Shown here: positions 33,484 through 41,165 of the stretch, in pieces
How the letters are laid out: every line of letters starts with the position of its first letter
Numbering within the stretch: the stretch's first letter is position 1
Source of the DNA: Paenibacillus sp. ACRRY
GTDB lineage: Bacteria > Bacillota > Bacilli > Paenibacillales > Paenibacillaceae
Assembly (NCBI RefSeq): GCF_022346995.1
Contig: NZ_JAKRNM010000001.1
Span: forward strand, 248,001-312,000
Reading direction: 5' to 3'
Length of the DNA stretch: 64,000 nt
The notes under the pieces: generated by a model
What the model saw: only the letters and a program-made list of their open reading frames with translations
Told to the model about the DNA's origin: nothing
Databases searched by the model: none
Position numbers and translations under genes: made by a program

Positions 33484-34407
33484 ATGAAATCACCAACATC
33501 AATCATTCCAATCATTCGCCGATTTAACCGATACTACACCAAGGTGCTGGGTTTGCTGGATAAGCACCTGCTCGATAGCGAGTTCTCACTATCGGAGGTC
33601 CGGGTCCTTTATGAAATTGGTCAATCCGAAGAATGCAAGGCAAGCATGCTCATTGAGCAGCTAGGACTCGATCCGGGCTATCTGAGCCGAATGTTAAAAC
33701 GGTTTGAAAAAATGGGATTAACCTATCGTGTGCAGTCCAAGGAGGATGGAAGATCGTCCTTGCTGTATTTGTCAGAGCTTGGTGAAGAAACGTTGGTCCA
33801 CTTAAACGAATTATCCGATGATCAGATACGCAATATGATTGTTGATTTGCCTGAACAGAGTCAGTTAAGCATTGCCGAAAGCATGAACACGATTCAGAAC
33901 AAGTTATCCGGTAATCCGGAAGAACAGACCATAGAAATCAGGTCTGAATTGAGACCGGGGGACGTTGGAGCATTAATCCATCTTCACGGTTGGGTATACG
34001 CCAAGGAGTGCGGTTATAATCATATATTTGAAGGATATGTCTGCAAGACATTCTATGATTTACTCCAGACGTACGATCCGGATAAGGACCGGTTCTGGAT
34101 ATCGGAATGCGACAATGAAATCGTTGGTAGTATCGCGGTTATTGAGCATCCAGGACAAAGGGCCCAGATTAGGTGGTTTATTCTACATCCGGAATACAGA
34201 GGTATGGGTATTGGCAAGAAACTCATTCATGAAGCTATGGCTTATTGTAAAGAGAAGGGATACTCCAATGTATTTCTGGAAACGACGGAAGACCAAAAAA
34301 CAGCTATAGCCATGTATACCAAGCAAGGTTTTGTCAAAACCAAAGAACAAGAGAACGATGCCTGGGGAGTACGCCACATCGAACAAACCTATGAACTTGA
34401 GCTTTAA
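33484..34407 (+). CDS. MarR-GNAT fusion: winged-helix regulator with acetyltransferase domain
   Basis: A 307-residue bifunctional protein. Residues about 1-145 form a MarR winged helix (QLGLDPGYLSRMLKRFEKMG as recognition region, then wing EDGRSSLLYLSELG). Residues about 155-307 form a GNAT domain with acetyl-CoA loop HPEYRGMGIGKKLIHEAM and C-terminal AIAMYTKQGFVKT. AGGAGG lies 6 bases before the ATG. Two palindromic TTGACTWAGTCAA sites upstream suggest autorepression. Such fusions are known in Firmicutes, but the acetyl acceptor and regulated genes are not. Confidence 0.88.
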   Translation: MKSPTSIIPIIRRFNRYYTKVLGLLDKHLLDSEFSLSEVRVLYEIGQSEECKASMLIEQLGLDPGYLSRMLKRFEKMGLTYRVQSKEDGRSSLLYLSELGEETLVHLNELSDDQIRNMIVDLPEQSQLSIAESMNTIQNKLSGNPEEQTIEIRSELRPGDVGALIHLHGWVYAKECGYNHIFEGYVCKTFYDLLQTYDPDKDRFWISECDNEIVGSIAVIEHPGQRAQIRWFILHPEYRGMGIGKKLIHEAMAYCKEKGYSNVFLETTEDQKTAIAMYTKQGFVKTKEQENDAWGVRHIEQTYELEL

Positions 34408-34416
34408 GAGGGAAAT

Positions 34417-34439
34417 AGCCGCTAATTTTAGCGGCTTTT
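34417..34439 (+). terminator. Terminator of the MarR-GNAT gene
   Basis: AGCCGCTAA pairs with TTAGCGGCT around a two-base (TT) centre, followed by TTTT. Confidence 0.75.
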
Positions 34440-34507
34440 CTCGTTTCAAGAGAACAGTGCATAAGTCATGGAAGCATTTGAATCTAAATGAGCAGCGTAG
34501 ATATTTT

Positions 34508-34813
34508 TCAGGCCTCGTTATCTTTCTTGTGGCATGTGTACACGTAGACAGGAGGAAAATTGCAGAGGACAAACTGGATATTCTCAATAATAAACTCTTC
34601 AGCCAGCAGTTGCTTCATATGAAGTGAGTACTGATAGAAGACCAACATGCCTCCTGGCCGGAGAGCTTGTGTAATTTGAGCAAGGATGTGTTCTCTCATT
34701 GTCTTGGAAAAGTTAAAAAATGGTAATCCGTAAATAATGCAATCCAACTGTTGAATTTGCTCCTGATTCATTTTCTTCACTAGGAAAGAGGCATTGGAGT
34801 GGAATAAGGCAAC
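34508..34813 (-). pseudogene. Truncated phospholipid N-methyltransferase-like remnant
   Basis: The minus-strand frame reads HSNASFLVKKMNQEQIQQLD and continues to a natural C-terminus. It aligns over about 100 residues with the second half of the intact methyltransferase at 36657-37223 (YPNAAHLVAAMKQEGIQQLD). The SAM-binding N-terminal half is missing. The 5' end of the remnant lies inside the 3' end of the histidine kinase, whose last residues are read from the same bases in another frame. An ORF opens at GTG 34780, but a protein without motif I is not expected to work. At the DNA level it is clearly diverged from the intact copy, so it is not a recent duplicate. Confidence 0.75.
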
Positions 34814-35898
34814 CTTAGTCGAAACTTAAATATATTATCCTCATGCTGAAGGGTGAGGGTGCCATGATGCAGCTCCGCAATATTTCTCGCAATCGAAAGG
34901 CCGAGCCCGGATCCTGATTGAATGCCTTCGCTGCTCCTTGAATAATCGACTTTGTAAAACCGGTCAAACAGCTTGTCCATCTGTTCTGCCGTTAGGGGGG
35001 TTCCTTTATTTTCGACTTCAATTGTAATATGTTCAGAGTGTGTGGCCATTCGGATATGAATCGTACCCGGCTTCAAGGAATACTTCAGGGCATTCATTAA
35101 CAGATTATCGATGGCGCGAGCCATCTTATCACTGTCGATATAGGTCATCATTGGTGAATCACCGATGTCTTTCTCGATGTGGATGCCATGTTCCATAGCG
35201 AGAGGTTCAAATTCGAATAACATCTGGTCTAAAAGTTGAAACAAATCAATTTTACGCAGGTCCAATTGGGTATCGACGGAGGTAAGACGGGTATATTCAA
35301 ATAGATCATCCAGCAGTTTTTTTAAGTGCGTCGCTTTGTTATAGGTGTTTTCTACGAATCGTGTATACTCAGCCTCGTCTTGAAAGGAATTGGTTCGCAG
35401 AAGCTCAATATAACCAATGATGCTTGTAAGAGGCGTGCGCAGATCATGGGAAATGCCTGTGATTAAGTCCATTTTGGATTTTTCCAATTCGCGTTCCTTC
35501 ATGATCTGTTGTTGCAGCTGCTCCGTCATGAGATTAATGTTGGTAGCGACCCGTCCCAATTCGTCTTGACGATTAACGGCTACCCGGTAATCCAGGTGAC
35601 CTTCCGATATGAATTGAAGACCTTGCTCCAAGGAGATCAGATCTCTGACTATTTTTTGTGTGGCTATTAAAAAAGTGAATGTGAAGATCAATATAAAAAT
35701 AGGTGTAATGACATAAGGGAAAAAGTTAAGAAGCCAGTGCCATTCTAATCCATCACTGATTTTGGAAACCGTCATAATAAGGATATTATTCACGCACACG
35801 GAACCAACAATTGAAATAACAAAACTGATCACCAATCGATTAAGAATGTGGAACTGTATCTTTTTCGTTTGCTTGGATAGCGGCTGTCTCTTAATCAA
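34780..35898 (-). CDS. Sensor histidine kinase, HAMP type (VanS/BaeS-like)
   Basis: A 372-residue membrane kinase. Two helices (about 20-45 and 58-82) flank a short outside loop. The HAMP-like linker is at about 85-135, the dimerisation box GISHDLRTPLTSIIGYIE at about 147-165 (His phospho-acceptor), the N-box DNLLMNALKYS and the G-box GSGLGLSIA. It starts at TTG 35898, overlapping the response regulator stop by 8 bases. The final residues after FRLRLP (YSTPMPLS) come from methyltransferase-remnant DNA, so the original C-terminus was replaced. Both partners sit between two methyltransferase-like genes, suggesting a membrane-lipid or envelope-stress role, which is inference. Confidence 0.87.
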   Translation of the reverse strand: MIKRQPLSKQTKKIQFHILNRLVISFVISIVGSVCVNNILIMTVSKISDGLEWHWLLNFFPYVITPIFILIFTFTFLIATQKIVRDLISLEQGLQFISEGHLDYRVAVNRQDELGRVATNINLMTEQLQQQIMKERELEKSKMDLITGISHDLRTPLTSIIGYIELLRTNSFQDEAEYTRFVENTYNKATHLKKLLDDLFEYTRLTSVDTQLDLRKIDLFQLLDQMLFEFEPLAMEHGIHIEKDIGDSPMMTYIDSDKMARAIDNLLMNALKYSLKPGTIHIRMATHSEHITIEVENKGTPLTAEQMDKLFDRFYKVDYSRSSEGIQSGSGLGLSIARNIAELHHGTLTLQHEDNIFKFRLRLPYSTPMPLS

Positions 35899-36571
35899 CT
35901 TTGTAACCTACTCCCCATACCGTTTTAATATACTGAGGTTCTCTTGGGTTCACTTCCAGCTTCTCACGAAGATTGCGGATGTGGACCATCACGGTATTAT
36001 CCGAATACCCGTAAGGTTCTTTCCACACGGTTTCGTAGATTTTCTCAGAGCTAAACACCTGTCCGGGGTGGCTGGCAAGCAGCTCAAGTATTGCAAACTC
36101 CAGCGGCGTGAGTGGAATATCATTCTCTTTCAACTTCACGGAATGTTTACTTTTATCAATGACAAGGTCTTTAACTAGGATTAGAGAATTATATTCAGCT
36201 TTCCCAATCAGGGTTTGGCGCCGCAGCTGAGCCCTGACACGAGCGAGTAATTCCAATGGATTAAACGGTTTGACCATATAGTCGTCAGCCCCGGTAGTCA
36301 GGCCTGTGATTTTATCAATGTCCTCTTCTTTAGCTGACAGCATGATGATCGGAGTGTTGGATACTTCGCGAATTTTAAGACAGGCTTGAATTCCGTCCAA
36401 GACGGGCATCATAACATCCAGAATGACGAGTTGAACCGATGTTGTTTTTATAATATGAAGTGCTTCCAGACCATCGGCTGCTTCGATGACGTGATATCCT
36501 TCGTTACGTAAATAGACATGAATGACATCACGGATATCGGGTTCATCATCGACAATGAGTACGGTGTTCAT
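35891..36571 (-). CDS. OmpR-family response regulator
   Basis: A 226-residue regulator. The receiver domain has DDEPD at 8-12, phospho-acceptor Asp in VILDVMMPVLDG (about 53) and the Lys in YMVKPF. The C-terminal winged helix (about 130-226) ends in the family pattern YIKTVWGVGYKVD. AAGGAG lies 9 bases before the ATG. It is first gene of the pair with the overlapping kinase. Confidence 0.9.
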   Translation of the reverse strand: MNTVLIVDDEPDIRDVIHVYLRNEGYHVIEAADGLEALHIIKTTSVQLVILDVMMPVLDGIQACLKIREVSNTPIIMLSAKEEDIDKITGLTTGADDYMVKPFNPLELLARVRAQLRRQTLIGKAEYNSLILVKDLVIDKSKHSVKLKENDIPLTPLEFAILELLASHPGQVFSSEKIYETVWKEPYGYSDNTVMVHIRNLREKLEVNPREPQYIKTVWGVGYKVD

Positions 36572-36656
36572 AAATCTAGCTCCTTTTTAGACCAGTCTAT
36601 AAAATAAATATAATGAACTTGTGACATCTACCAGTGTAATCCATCGTCCAGAATGT

Positions 36657-37223
36657 TTAAATTGTTTCCTTTTTGCGACAGACATAAACAAACGCAGGAG
36701 GGATATTCAGTGGCACTACATCGATGTTCTCAATGACAAAATATTTGAAAAGTGTCTTCTTCATTTGAAGCGAATATTGAAAGGCGATGAATAAACCTCC
36801 AGGTTTGAGAGCCTGGTAGATTTGGTCTACCAACGTGTTTCGAAGCTCAGGTTCAAAGTTGAAAAACGGCAATCCGCTAAAGATACAATCGAGCTGCTGA
36901 ATGCCCTCTTGCTTCATCGCAGCTACTAAGTGAGCGGCATTCGGATAGAAAGAGAACGTTGGGAATGCATTTTGCAGGTTGGTTCTCATGATCTGATTCG
37001 ACTCAAACACGATTACCTTGGTAGAATCCTGCGCCTGTTTTTCAATATAACGGGTGATGGCCCCTGTTCCTGCTCCGAGCTCGGCGATGGCCTTGAATTC
37101 AAGCCAAGGTGCATGACTAACCATGTTGCTCGCCAGAAAACGAGAGCTTGGTATGACACTGCCTACATGTTTGGGGTTCTTTACAAAGCTTTTCAAAAAC
37201 AAAATCGTTTCATTGGAATTCAT
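36657..37223 (-). CDS. Phospholipid N-methyltransferase-like SAM methyltransferase
   Basis: A 188-residue methyltransferase of the PmtA/rRNA-dimethylase-like type. The N-terminal FLKSFVKNPKHVGSVIPSS block is typical of bacterial phosphatidylethanolamine N-methyltransferase homologs. Motif I reads IAELGAGTGAITRYIE (about 46-61), and GLPFFNF (about 118) takes the acceptor-site place. ATG 37223 is used because GGAGGAAC lies 8 bases upstream; the ATG at 37241 has none. In Firmicutes the true substrate of these homologs is uncertain. It lies upstream of the response regulator, and a truncated paralog follows the kinase. Confidence 0.8.
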   Translation of the reverse strand: MNSNETILFLKSFVKNPKHVGSVIPSSRFLASNMVSHAPWLEFKAIAELGAGTGAITRYIEKQAQDSTKVIVFESNQIMRTNLQNAFPTFSFYPNAAHLVAAMKQEGIQQLDCIFSGLPFFNFEPELRNTLVDQIYQALKPGGLFIAFQYSLQMKKTLFKYFVIENIDVVPLNIPPAFVYVCRKKETI

Positions 37224-37278
37224 TAAATTAAGTTCCTCCATGGGTTTTATATCGAATTTTTGTAACTACAAGACGGAC

Positions 37279-37782
37279 TTAAAAGTGTAATAGCTGAAGC
37301 GCAGACAGAATGGGATCTCCAAAGTAGGTGCCTGCAGCAAAATACGTTAAGGTCCAAAGTAGAGCACTGGAATAGGATATAATTGCAAATCTTCTGAAAT
37401 GTACTCCGCTCAGCCCGATCACCAGAGGAAGAACATATCGTACGACTGGAATAAACAAACCAATAGACATCGCCCAGTGGCCTCGTTGGTTCAGTATTCG
37501 TTCGGCTTTGATAAAATGTTTGTTATGTTGAAACCTGCATAATTTCCTCGTCCCGTATAATTTACCTGCAATATAGGCGACGGTGATGGCCGTTATAAGT
37601 CCGGATAAAATACAGAAGTAAGTGATCCCAGCATCAATTGCACCCGTGTGGCTCAGGATGGCCCCACTGATAATCGTGATCTCATTCGGAATCGGAATTC
37701 CAAACGGGCCCAGGGAGAAGGCAAAATAAAAAATCAGATAACCATACTGGTGAAGCAGCTCTAAGATTGTATTACTGACCAT
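37279..37782 (-). CDS. DedA/VTT-domain membrane protein
   Basis: A 167-residue membrane protein of the DedA family. It shows GPFGIPIPNEITIISGA (re-entrant loop, about 25-41) and the conserved RYVLPLVIGLSGVHFRRF-type arginine segment (about 115-132). DedA proteins are linked to flipping or transport of undecaprenyl-phosphate and phospholipids. AGGAGG lies 7 bases before the ATG. Neighbouring the methyltransferase and two-component genes on the same strand (about 55 bases), it suggests an envelope-lipid operon. Confidence 0.85.
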   Translation of the reverse strand: MVSNTILELLHQYGYLIFYFAFSLGPFGIPIPNEITIISGAILSHTGAIDAGITYFCILSGLITAITVAYIAGKLYGTRKLCRFQHNKHFIKAERILNQRGHWAMSIGLFIPVVRYVLPLVIGLSGVHFRRFAIISYSSALLWTLTYFAAGTYFGDPILSALQLLHF

Positions 37783-37905
37783 GGTTTTACCTCCTCGCTT
37801 GTCGATAGCAAAATCATAATGAAATAAACTAAGGAATTAATGAGTATATTTCTAAAGAAAATCTAAAGATTGTTTAAGCAAGTCAACAACATATCTCCAT
37901 TCAAC

Positions 37906-37932
37906 CTAAAAAAAGCCTTGCGAAAGATTGGC
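37906..37932 (-). terminator. Minus-strand hairpin with U-tract upstream of dedA
   Basis: On the minus strand CTTGC (about 37932) pairs with GCAAG, followed by GC and seven T. It is located about 125 bases upstream of the DedA gene start. The rest of 37783-38156 shows no gene. It may be a leader terminator, or end a short minus-strand transcript. Confidence 0.5.
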
Positions 37933-38156
37933 AAGACTTGATTGGTTAGATTGGCGAATAGATTGTTTTTGTCGAAAATTCCGTAGAGAATATTGTTCTT
38001 TATTTTCCATATTTGTGTTATTCTGTTGATGATAGGCGACTATTTCATTTGTCTGATCGATATAGAAGGGAGGGGCATATTTTCGATTCATTCAATTGGT
38101 ATAAAGAGAGTAACGGCACTGCTTGTAATAAAATGTGAATAAGCGGAGGTTTGGTT

Positions 38157-39359
38157 ATGCTCAAACAAATGAAGAGATATGGTGTTTGCAGTTTAGCACT
38201 TGTATTGTTTGCGGCTGCGGCATTGACCGGGTGGAGTACGAAAGCATCGGCAGATGATTTCAGATCATTGAACGCTTCACAGATTGTATCGGAGATGGGA
38301 GCAGGGTGGAATCTGGGGAACCAGCTTGAAGCAACCGTGAATGGCGTCCCCAGTGAGACGGCTTGGGGCAATCCTGTCGTTACTCCAGAGTTGATTAAAA
38401 AGGTAAAGGCAGCAGGCTTCAAGACAATTCGCATTCCTGTATCCTATTTCAATCATATTGGAAGCGCTCCCAATTACACGATTAACGCTGCGTGGTTGAA
38501 TCGAGTCCAAACCGTCGTTGATTATGCTTACAATGAGGGTTTATATGTCGTCATTAACATTCATGGAGATGGGTATAATTCTATTCCAGGCGGATGGCTT
38601 CTTGTGAATGGCAGTAATCAGGCTGCTATTAAGGAGAAATACCAAAAGGTGTGGCAGCAGATTGCTACCAAGTTCAGCAATTATAATGAACGTCTTATTT
38701 TTGAATCAATGAACGAAGTGTTCGACGGAAATTATGGCAATCCAAATGCTGCTTACTATGCTAATTTGAACGCCTATAATCAAATCTTTGTAGACACCGT
38801 CCGGAAGACCGGAGGCAACAACAACGCCAGGTGGTTACTGATTCCTGGCTGGAACACGAATATCGACTACACGGTGGGTAATTACGGTTTTGCTCTTCCG
38901 ACAGATAATTTCAGATCTTCAGCAATTCCGAGCTCTCAGAAGAGAATCATGATCTCTGCACACTACTACTCTCCATGGGATTTTGCTGGTGAGGAGAACG
39001 GAAATATCACGCAGTGGGGTGCAGCGGCAACAAATCCTTCGAAGAAATCGACCTGGGGTCAGGAAGACTATCTGAATGCACAGTTCAAATCGATGTACGA
39101 TAAGTTTGTAACGCAGGGCTATCCAGTTGTCATTGGAGAATTTGGCTCCATTGATAAAACGGCGTATGACTCAACCAATAACGTTTATCGTCAAGCTTAT
39201 GCCAAAGCGGTAACGGCAACTGCCAAGAAGTACGGGGCCGTGCCGGTGTATTGGGACAATGGACATAACGGTCAGCATGGTTTCGCTTTGTTTAACCGCT
39301 CAAACAACACAGTAACCCAGCAAGGCATCATTAATGCCATCATGCAAGGTATGCAGTAA
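38157..39359 (+). CDS. Secreted GH5 endoglucanase (cellulase)
   Basis: A 400-residue extracellular enzyme. The Sec signal peptide covers about 1-32 (ending KASA). The GH5 TIM barrel begins MGAGWNLGNQLEA. The acid/base is Glu187 in FESMNEVFDG and the nucleophile Glu328 in VVIGEFGSID. Conserved HY (269-270) and WDNG support a cellulase/endoglucanase subfamily 2-type fold. GGAGG lies 7 bases before ATG 38157. No carbohydrate-binding module is attached. It is a single gene with a strong terminator. Confidence 0.92.
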   Translation: MLKQMKRYGVCSLALVLFAAAALTGWSTKASADDFRSLNASQIVSEMGAGWNLGNQLEATVNGVPSETAWGNPVVTPELIKKVKAAGFKTIRIPVSYFNHIGSAPNYTINAAWLNRVQTVVDYAYNEGLYVVINIHGDGYNSIPGGWLLVNGSNQAAIKEKYQKVWQQIATKFSNYNERLIFESMNEVFDGNYGNPNAAYYANLNAYNQIFVDTVRKTGGNNNARWLLIPGWNTNIDYTVGNYGFALPTDNFRSSAIPSSQKRIMISAHYYSPWDFAGEENGNITQWGAAATNPSKKSTWGQEDYLNAQFKSMYDKFVTQGYPVVIGEFGSIDKTAYDSTNNVYRQAYAKAVTATAKKYGAVPVYWDNGHNGQHGFALFNRSNNTVTQQGIINAIMQGMQ

Positions 39360-39383
39360 TCAAATTATCCGTTAAGTTGTACA

Positions 39384-39421
39384 AAACGGCATGTCTTCTC
39401 ACAAGAAGGGACATGCCGTTT
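39384..39421 (+). terminator. Terminator of the cellulase gene
   Basis: A perfect 12-bp stem, AAACGGCATGTC (39384-39395) with GACATGCCGTTT (39410-39421), followed by GTTTTG. Confidence 0.8.
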
Positions 39422-39576
39422 GTTTTGTGCTATTCGTTCAAAATCGTTCAAACACCAATACCATTTTGCCAATGAATTTTACATAAGCCACATACAGAAT
39501 TCATTAAATTCCACAATACCTTTTATATACTTAATTTGCTTATATAGCGAACTAAAAGGACTAGGTGGTAGACAGG

Positions 39577-40116
39577 ATGTTAAAAAAACGCGATTTGCAT
39601 GAATGCCACGCACTGTACAGCTTATTGACGGACCCCTCAGTGTCACCTTATGTTCGTTACCAATGTCAGTCGCCTGAGGAGTATTTATTCCTGACCAAAC
39701 AGCTGATGGACGAGGAAGAACAGAAAATCACCATTTCTCGAACGATTCTTAACGAAACAGGGCTGCCCATCGGAACCATTGATCTGTATCATATCGTAAA
39801 TCATACAGGATTTCTGGCCACATGGATTGGAGCGCCTTACTTCGGTAACGGATACAGTCAACGGGCGAAATCTGTCTTCTTGAGTGAACTTTTCCTCGAA
39901 CATGCCATAGAAACGGTGTTTTTGAAGATTCGCAAACAAAATATCCGGTCGAGCAAAGCTGCACAAAAACTGCCCTATGTAAAACTGGCCAATCATTCGC
40001 ATTATGAATTATATGGATCCATCAATGCCAGGGAGCAGATCTATGATCTGTATCGCGTGGAACGGATCGACTTTATCGAATACAGTATCATCCTGAACCA
40101 GGGAGTGGCTACATAG
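39577..40116 (+). CDS. GNAT family N-acetyltransferase (RimJ/RimL-like)
   Basis: A 179-residue acetyltransferase with GLPIGTIDLYHI as core strands. The acetyl-CoA loop APYFGNGYSQRAKSVFL lacks the full RxxGxG motif, so it is a divergent member. AGGTGG lies 8 bases before ATG 39577; the in-frame upstream GTG at 39565 has no ribosome site. Acceptor unknown. A terminator follows, separating it from the cyanurate operon. Confidence 0.72.
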   Translation: MLKKRDLHECHALYSLLTDPSVSPYVRYQCQSPEEYLFLTKQLMDEEEQKITISRTILNETGLPIGTIDLYHIVNHTGFLATWIGAPYFGNGYSQRAKSVFLSELFLEHAIETVFLKIRKQNIRSSKAAQKLPYVKLANHSHYELYGSINAREQIYDLYRVERIDFIEYSIILNQGVAT

Positions 40117-40177
40117 CTGCACAGAAAACCTTATGAATTCTAAATAAGTAAAATCATCATATCCATTCATATCAACC

Positions 40178-40203
40178 AAAGTCGCTGAATCAGCGGCTTT
40201 TTT
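40178..40203 (+). terminator. Terminator of the GNAT gene
   Basis: AAGTCGCTG pairs with CAGCGGCTT around AAT, followed by T residues. Confidence 0.8.
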
Positions 40204-40235
40204 GTGTTTTTATTTAAGCTAAGCGATAAAGGCTA

Positions 40236-40252
40236 TGTGATAATTTATAACA
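40236..40252. promoter_or_regulatory. TnrA/GlnR box, upstream site of the cyanurate operon
   Basis: TGTGATAATTTATAACA matches the TnrA/GlnR consensus TGTNANAWWWTMTNACA at all 17 positions. It lies about 80 bases upstream of the predicted -35 hexamer. Confidence 0.8.
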
Positions 40253-40314
40253 CAACATTTGAATGATTGTGAAAAACAACAAAAAATAATGAAGCTTTTT
40301 TATGGAAAACTACA

Positions 40315-40343
40315 AAGACATCCCTGATCGATCGTAATATAAT
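40315..40343 (+). promoter_or_regulatory. Promoter of the cyanurate operon
   Basis: -10 TATAAT (40338-40343) is perfect. 17 bases upstream is AAGACA (40315-40320), a weak -35. A weak -35 fits a promoter needing an activator such as GlnR or PucR. Confidence 0.55.
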
Positions 40344-40362
40344 ATGACACAAGAAGAAAACG

Positions 40363-40379
40363 AGTTAGGTTATATAACA
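40363..40379. promoter_or_regulatory. TnrA/GlnR box, downstream site of the cyanurate operon
   Basis: AGTTAGGTTATATAACA matches 15 of 17 consensus positions. It lies downstream of the predicted -10, a position where GlnR binding would block transcription. Confidence 0.65.
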
Positions 40380-40431
40380 CAATATTTGATTAACACATGA
40401 ATTTCTGTTCGTTCTGAAAAGGAGAATACCT

Positions 40432-41115
40432 ATGCAAATTACAGCAGCACCGTACAGTTGGCCTTACGACGGGAATATCGATCCCAGTAAAACTGCTTTA
40501 GTCATTATCGATATGCAAATCGACTTTTGCGGCAAGGGCGGTTATGTGGAACAGATGGGGTATGACTTGTCCTTGACGGCCAAACCCATTGAGCCTATTC
40601 GAAAACTCCTGCATCGGGTCAGGCAGATAGAACAGTTTCATGTCATCCACACGAGAGAGGGACATAAACCGGATCTATCCGATCTGCCTGCAAACAAACG
40701 TTGGCGCAGCAAACAGATTGGGGCAGAGATAGGCTCCTCCGGACCAGCAGGACGCATTTTGGTTCGAGGTGAACCGGGATGGCAGATTATAGAGGAGCTT
40801 GCTCCGATCGAAGGTGAATCGATCATTGATAAGCCCGGCAAAGGCAGTTTTTATGCCACAGACCTGGATCTGATCCTGAAGAATAAAGGAATAACTCATT
40901 TGATATTGACGGGAATTACAACGGATGTGTGTGTGCATACAACGATGCGTGAAGCCAACGACAGAGGATATGAATGTCTGATCCTGGATGACTGCACGGG
41001 AGCGACCGATCCTGACAATCATCACGCCGCGCTCCAGATGGTCAAAATGCAGGGAGGCGTGTTCGGCAGCGTCAGCAACTCCAGCGAGGTATTAAAAGCG
41101 CTAGCTGTTTTTTAA
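40432..41115 (+). CDS. biuH: Biuret hydrolase, isochorismatase-like cysteine hydrolase
   Basis: A 227-residue amidase that hydrolyses biuret to allophanate and ammonia. The isochorismatase-like fold carries the Asp/Lys/Cys triad: Asp27 in VIIDMQIDF, Lys in DKPGKGSFYATDL (134 or 137) and Cys167 in GITTDVCVHTTMREANDRG. The blocks FCGKGGYVEQMGYDLSL, IHTREGHKPDLSDLPANKRW and MQGGVFGSVSNS closely match the Rhizobium biuret hydrolase as I know it, more than nicotinamidases or isochorismatases. AAGGAG lies 8 bases before the ATG. It is the first gene of the operon with cyanuric acid hydrolase and allophanate hydrolase, which produce its substrate and consume its product. Confidence 0.88.
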   Translation: MQITAAPYSWPYDGNIDPSKTALVIIDMQIDFCGKGGYVEQMGYDLSLTAKPIEPIRKLLHRVRQIEQFHVIHTREGHKPDLSDLPANKRWRSKQIGAEIGSSGPAGRILVRGEPGWQIIEELAPIEGESIIDKPGKGSFYATDLDLILKNKGITHLILTGITTDVCVHTTMREANDRGYECLILDDCTGATDPDNHHAALQMVKMQGGVFGSVSNSSEVLKALAVF

Positions 41116-41165
41116 TCAATCACTGCCACAGCAATAGAAAAAGCAACAACATGGGAGGAAATCAT

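Noticed and set aside
37906..38091. Minus-strand ORF of 61 residues before the cellulase gene
   Set aside because: Low-complexity polar composition, no clear ribosome site, and its 3' end overlaps a terminator hairpin.
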